NCBI RefSeq assembly: GCF_003459245.1
Contig: NZ_QRVG01000009.1
Location: forward strand, 15,507-79,506
From: Collinsella sp. AF23-2
Lineage (GTDB): Bacteria; Actinomycetota; Coriobacteriia; Coriobacteriales; Coriobacteriaceae
Direction: 5' to 3'
Length of the DNA: 64,000 nucleotides
In this document: one piece after another, positions 61,012-64,000 of the stretch
Layout: each line of letters opens with the position of its first letter
How positions within the stretch are numbered: the stretch's first letter is position 1
The notes under the pieces: model-generated
Told to the model about the DNA's origin: nothing
Database searches by the model: none
What the model saw: only the letters and a program-made list of their open reading frames with translations
Program-made: the position numbers and the translations under genes

Positions 61012-61884
61012 CTACTCGGAAAGCTCAAAGCCGTACTTAGCCCAAATCTTCTGAGCCTTCTTGTTGGTCAGACAGAAGTCGATAAATGCCTTGGCCTCGT
61101 CGGCGTGCTCGGAGCTCTCGGCAACGGCGCCCGGGTACACGATGGGCTTGTGCGAATCCTCGGGGCACACGAAGGCCTCCTCGATGCCGTCATAGCGGAA
61201 GATATCGGAGCTGTAGACAAAACCGGCCACGCAGTCGCCCGTAGACACATAGGCGGCGGCGGTACCAACTTTGTCGGCCAGTGCGACCTTGTCGGCGATC
61301 TCGGGTGCGTACTCGCCATCGTCACCCTCGGCACCGGTGTAGAGGCCCGCGGAGGCCAGTGCCTGATTGGCGTACTTGCCGGCAGGAACGGTCTTGGCGT
61401 CGCCGATGGCGATCTTGCCGTCCAGGCTCGCGATGTCGGCGATGGCCTCGACCTTGGTGTCGGAGCCCTCGGCGCGAATGACCACAAGATCGTTGACGAA
61501 CATATCCTCACGCGTGTCGGCGTCGACGAGCTCGGCGGCCTCGGCGTCGTCCATGGTGCCCTTGGAGGCTGTGATGGGCACGTCGACCGTGGCGCCGGCG
61601 CGCATCTGCTCGACAAGGTCGCCGGACGCCTTAAACTGCGTGTCGGCAAAGGTGGTACCGGTCTGCTCGGTGTAGAGCTTCTGAACCTCGGGCAAAGCCT
61701 TCTCGAGCGAGTTGGCAGCAAAGACCTGCAGCTCGACAGCCTTCTTGGACGAAATCTTGGCGGAACCGGCATCGGAACCGGTCGACTCAGGCTCCTTGTT
61801 GCCGGAGCAGCCGGCAAGGCCAAGGCCGGCAGCGGCGACAGCGGAGAGTGAGACGAATCCGCGGCGAGAAACCATATCGAACAT
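61012..61884 (-). CDS. modA: Molybdate-binding lipoprotein ModA
   Basis: A 290-residue substrate-binding protein. The N-terminus SRRGFVSLSAVAAAGLGLAGC joins a twin-arginine-like motif to a lipobox, so it is probably exported folded and lipid-anchored. The mature domain has VFAANSLEKALPEVQKLYTEQTG, then FKASGDLVEQMRAGATVDVPI, both typical of ModA oxyanion-binding loops. It captures molybdate (or tungstate) and delivers it to ModBC. ATG 61884 with GGG 6 bases upstream is preferred to TTG 61890. It is the first gene of modABC, behind an AT-rich promoter with a palindrome. Confidence 0.92.
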   Translation of the reverse strand: MFDMVSRRGFVSLSAVAAAGLGLAGCSGNKEPESTGSDAGSAKISSKKAVELQVFAANSLEKALPEVQKLYTEQTGTTFADTQFKASGDLVEQMRAGATVDVPITASKGTMDDAEAAELVDADTREDMFVNDLVVIRAEGSDTKVEAIADIASLDGKIAIGDAKTVPAGKYANQALASAGLYTGAEGDDGEYAPEIADKVALADKVGTAAAYVSTGDCVAGFVYSSDIFRYDGIEEAFVCPEDSHKPIVYPGAVAESSEHADEAKAFIDFCLTNKKAQKIWAKYGFELSE

Positions 61885-61944
61885 GTTCAACCCTTTCGGA
61901 CCTTGTGCCCGGGTACCCCACCGCAGGCTTTATTCTGTTATTAA

Positions 61945-61984
61945 ATTATACTTCGGTGCGAATAATGATTATGAGAAATTATTC
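61945..61984 (-). promoter_or_regulatory. modABC promoter with overlapping palindrome
   Basis: On the minus strand a consensus TATAAT (61945-61950) lies about 60 bases upstream of modA. GAATAAT and ATTATTC (61960-61966 and 61978-61984) form a 7-11-7 inverted repeat over the -35 region. The site contains ATAATGATTATGA, which resembles Fur-type half-sites as well as the operator before the double-cubane module. It is presumably a metal- or molybdate-responsive repressor site. Confidence 0.5.
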
Positions 61985-62088
61985 TCGTCTGAAAATATAG
62001 TTTCAAGCATGCCTACAGAATGCCGTCCCCTTGGGCGCAAATAAAAGGCGGAGCAGCCGTTCAGGTCGCTCCGCCGCAGGTAAACCGC

Positions 62089-62568
62089 TTAGTTGGTATG
62101 TCCGCCGCCCGCTGTCATCTGAGCCGCATGCTCCAGCTGGTCCGCTATGGCCTCCCAGCTTTCGCGGGCGGCCTTCGTAGAACCTGGAAAGTTTACGACA
62201 AGTGTATGACCTCGTTGCATGCAAATAGCGCGCGAGAGCATAGCGCGGCGCGTCTTGGTCATGGAGTACGCACGGATTGCCTCTGCAATACCCGGCACAT
62301 CGCGCTCGCAAACGGCACGCGTCGCCTCGGGCGTCACATCGCGCATCGAAAGCCCCGTGCCACCGCAGGTGAGCACGACATTGGTGTGGCACTCATCGGC
62401 AGCTTCCACAATGGCATCACCGATTTCGCTGACGTCGTCGCGCACGACCACATGTGAGGCGACCGTCCATCCCTGCGCCTCGATAAGCTCCTCGAGTGCG
62501 GCACCCGCCTCGTCCTGGGCAAGGTCGCGCGTATCCGAGCACGTCACGATCGAAATCTTTAGCTCCAT
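62089..62568 (-). CDS. Molybdopterin adenylyltransferase-type MogA/MoaB family protein
   Basis: A 159-residue protein: KISIVTCSDTRDLAQDEAGAAL, VVLTCGGTGLSMRDVTPEATR (the substrate-binding GGTG), MTKTRRAMLSRAICMQRGHTLVVNFPGSTKAARESW. This is the MoaB/MogA fold, which adenylylates molybdopterin before metal insertion. ATG 62568 with AGGAGGA is chosen; the longer frame lies inside moeA. It follows moeA by 10 bases. MoaB and MogA cannot be told apart safely from sequence alone. Confidence 0.92.
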   Translation of the reverse strand: MELKISIVTCSDTRDLAQDEAGAALEELIEAQGWTVASHVVVRDDVSEIGDAIVEAADECHTNVVLTCGGTGLSMRDVTPEATRAVCERDVPGIAEAIRAYSMTKTRRAMLSRAICMQRGHTLVVNFPGSTKAARESWEAIADQLEHAAQMTAGGGHTN

Positions 62569-62578
62569 AACATTCCTC

Positions 62579-63841
62579 CTATAGCACCGTGCCCTCAGGC
62601 AGGTCGACTCGCACGACATCCACGACATCGCCCGCCTTGAGGTCGCACGGTCCTTCGTCAATACGCAGCAGGCAGTTAGCCCGCTGCATTGTGCCGAGCA
62701 GCGCCGAATTCTGTGTCTTGGCCTCGGTCACCAACAGCTCACCGGTCTCGGGGTCGCGCAAAACCGTGGCGCGATCGAAGAAGCGGCGATGCTGTCGCTT
62801 TTTCACGCCGTGCGTGAGCGTCGCCTGCTGCACGGGACGCACGCCCTCGGCAAAGCCGCGCATCTTGCGAATCGCCGGACGCGCAAGCATCTCAAAGCCT
62901 ACATACGCCGCGGCCGGATTGCCTGAAAGTCCCAGGTAGGGCTTACCCCCAAGCAAGCCAAACGTGATGGCCTTGCCCGGACGCATCGAGATGCGATCGA
63001 ACAGCACCTCACCCTCGCGCCGGACGAGCGCCGTCACGTAGTCGTAGTCGCCTGCCGAGGCGCCACCGCTCGTAATGACAAAATCGCACTCCTGCACGGC
63101 ACGATGCACCAGCTCGGCAATCGCCTGCTCATCATCGGGCGCAATGCCGTAGAACACGGGCTCGGCTCCTGCATCGAGCGCTTCGGCCATCAACGCCGAC
63201 GAATTGGAGTCGCGAATCTGCCCGCGCGCCGGCAGCTCACCCGGCGCGACCAGCTCCGTGCCCAGCGAGATAATGCCCACACGCGGCGCGGCATGCACCT
63301 TCACGCTCGCATAACCGGCGCTCGCCAACAAGCCGGCGCCCGCCGGAGCCACGACCTCGCCAGCGCGCATCACGACATCGCCGGCATGGGCCTCCTCGGC
63401 GGCAGAGCGAACGTTCTCCCCTACCTTGGCAGGCGCCGAGAAGCGAACGCGCGAGCCCTCGTTGCCGTCGCCATCGAGTACGTCGACGATCTCGTACTTC
63501 ACCACGGCATCGGCACCTTCGGGTACCGGCGCGCCCGTCATGATGCGGACCGTCTCGCCCGCGCCGATTGTGTCCTCAAACACATGGCCCGCGGCCTCGT
63601 GTCCGATAACGTCGAGCGTCACCGGCGCCTCGTCAGACGCCTGCGCCAAGTCCGCCGAGCGCACGGCATATCCGTCCATAGCGCTGTTGGCAAACGGCGA
63701 GATGTCGATATCGGCCACCGCATCCTCGGCCAAGGGAAGACCGGCGGCCTGCCACACGGGAATCTCGATGAGATCCGTCGGAGCAACGTGCGACAAAACA
63801 ATCGATTGCGCATCCTCCAGCGGTATGAGTTTCTCTGCCAT
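62579..63841 (-). CDS. moeA: Molybdopterin molybdenumtransferase MoeA
   Basis: A 420-residue four-domain protein: SPFANSAMDGYAVRSADL (catalytic Asp), IMTGAPVPEGADAVV, VGIISLGTELVAPGELPARGQIRDSN, FVITSGGASAGDYDYV and the C-terminal beta domain from about 340. It inserts molybdate into adenylylated molybdopterin. ATG 63841 with GAGGT 5 bases upstream. It is transcribed with the MogA/MoaB gene. Upstream to the window edge (63842-64000) I see only a -10-like TATACT near 63898-63904 and no further gene. Confidence 0.94.
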   Translation of the reverse strand: MAEKLIPLEDAQSIVLSHVAPTDLIEIPVWQAAGLPLAEDAVADIDISPFANSAMDGYAVRSADLAQASDEAPVTLDVIGHEAAGHVFEDTIGAGETVRIMTGAPVPEGADAVVKYEIVDVLDGDGNEGSRVRFSAPAKVGENVRSAAEEAHAGDVVMRAGEVVAPAGAGLLASAGYASVKVHAAPRVGIISLGTELVAPGELPARGQIRDSNSSALMAEALDAGAEPVFYGIAPDDEQAIAELVHRAVQECDFVITSGGASAGDYDYVTALVRREGEVLFDRISMRPGKAITFGLLGGKPYLGLSGNPAAAYVGFEMLARPAIRKMRGFAEGVRPVQQATLTHGVKKRQHRRFFDRATVLRDPETGELLVTEAKTQNSALLGTMQRANCLLRIDEGPCDLKAGDVVDVVRVDLPEGTVL

Positions 63842-64000
63842 ATGCACCTCTTAATGCCACGGCGCACAACAAGGGCGCCGATTCATTATGCTTGTCTCAG
63901 TATAATCCCCCCGACGCACGACCGTGACTCGGCCTGTACCCGCAAATACACCTGTCGGTTGCACCTTGATTCTCATTTTCATTGCAACGGCCTCAGGACT

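Overview
The window looks like chromosomal DNA of a GC-rich, anaerobic, Gram-positive gut actinomycete of the class Coriobacteriia, most like Collinsella. This is inferred from gene content and style, not from a database search: glycolytic/anaerobic redox genes, a LoaP-led exopolysaccharide operon, complete selenocysteine machinery, double-cubane reductases and no respiratory chain. Most genes lie on the minus strand.

Layout. (1) 1-5.3 kb: the edge of a defence-type island with a STAND NTPase carrying a nuclease-like domain (cut by the window edge), a KAP-family P-loop NTPase and a DUF262/HNH (GmrSD-like) protein, with small gene remnants between them. (2) 5.9-7.2 kb: a secreted transglutaminase-like protein on the plus strand. 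(3) 7.2-22.9 kb: one minus-strand exopolysaccharide operon. It starts with a LoaP-type NusG paralogue and a priming sugar transferase. UDP-glucose dehydrogenase, UDP-glucuronate epimerase and two GT4 enzymes follow, then a radical SAM protein, polymerase, two ATP-grasp proteins, pyruvyl transferase, GT2, an F420-dehydrogenase-beta-like protein and a flippase. The distal half is visibly AT-richer than the proximal half. (4) 23-39 kb: housekeeping genes (thrS, folC, valS, clpX, clpP, tig, tRNA-Leu), plus a plus-strand three-gene glycerol-3-phosphate-dehydrogenase-like operon and an M24 peptidase. (5) 39-49 kb: a molybdenum hydroxylase of the xanthine dehydrogenase type with its FAD subunit, gdhA, then selA-selB-selC in one unit, and focA. 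(6) 49.5-58 kb: tRNA-Gly, tRNA-Pro and brnQ, then a selenium/double-cubane module. In transcription order it holds two double-cubane reductases, their ATP-driven activase, selD, yedF, a DUF3343 Se/S carrier and an EF2568-type class V aminotransferase. (7) 58.4-63.9 kb: modA, a modB with an unusual extra domain, modC, and mogA/moaB plus moeA for molybdenum cofactor.

How it fits together. Regions 5-7 supply and use selenium and molybdenum. modABC imports molybdate and MoaB/MoeA insert it into the cofactor. The class V enzyme, the DUF3343 protein and YedF probably handle Se/S for SelD, and SelA/SelB/SelC use selenophosphate. SelD is itself a selenoprotein: its active-site codon 17 is an in-frame TGA, so a conventional gene call starts downstream of its catalytic residue.

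Non-coding structure is rich. There is a palindromic array with a strict 80-bp period (25.7-25.9 kb), two related multi-stem elements next to the double-cubane genes, and a multi-hairpin element bounded by copies of a tRNA-Gly 3' end. Long hairpins occur in the valS leader and between valS and folC, and several long inverted repeats sit in intergenic spaces.
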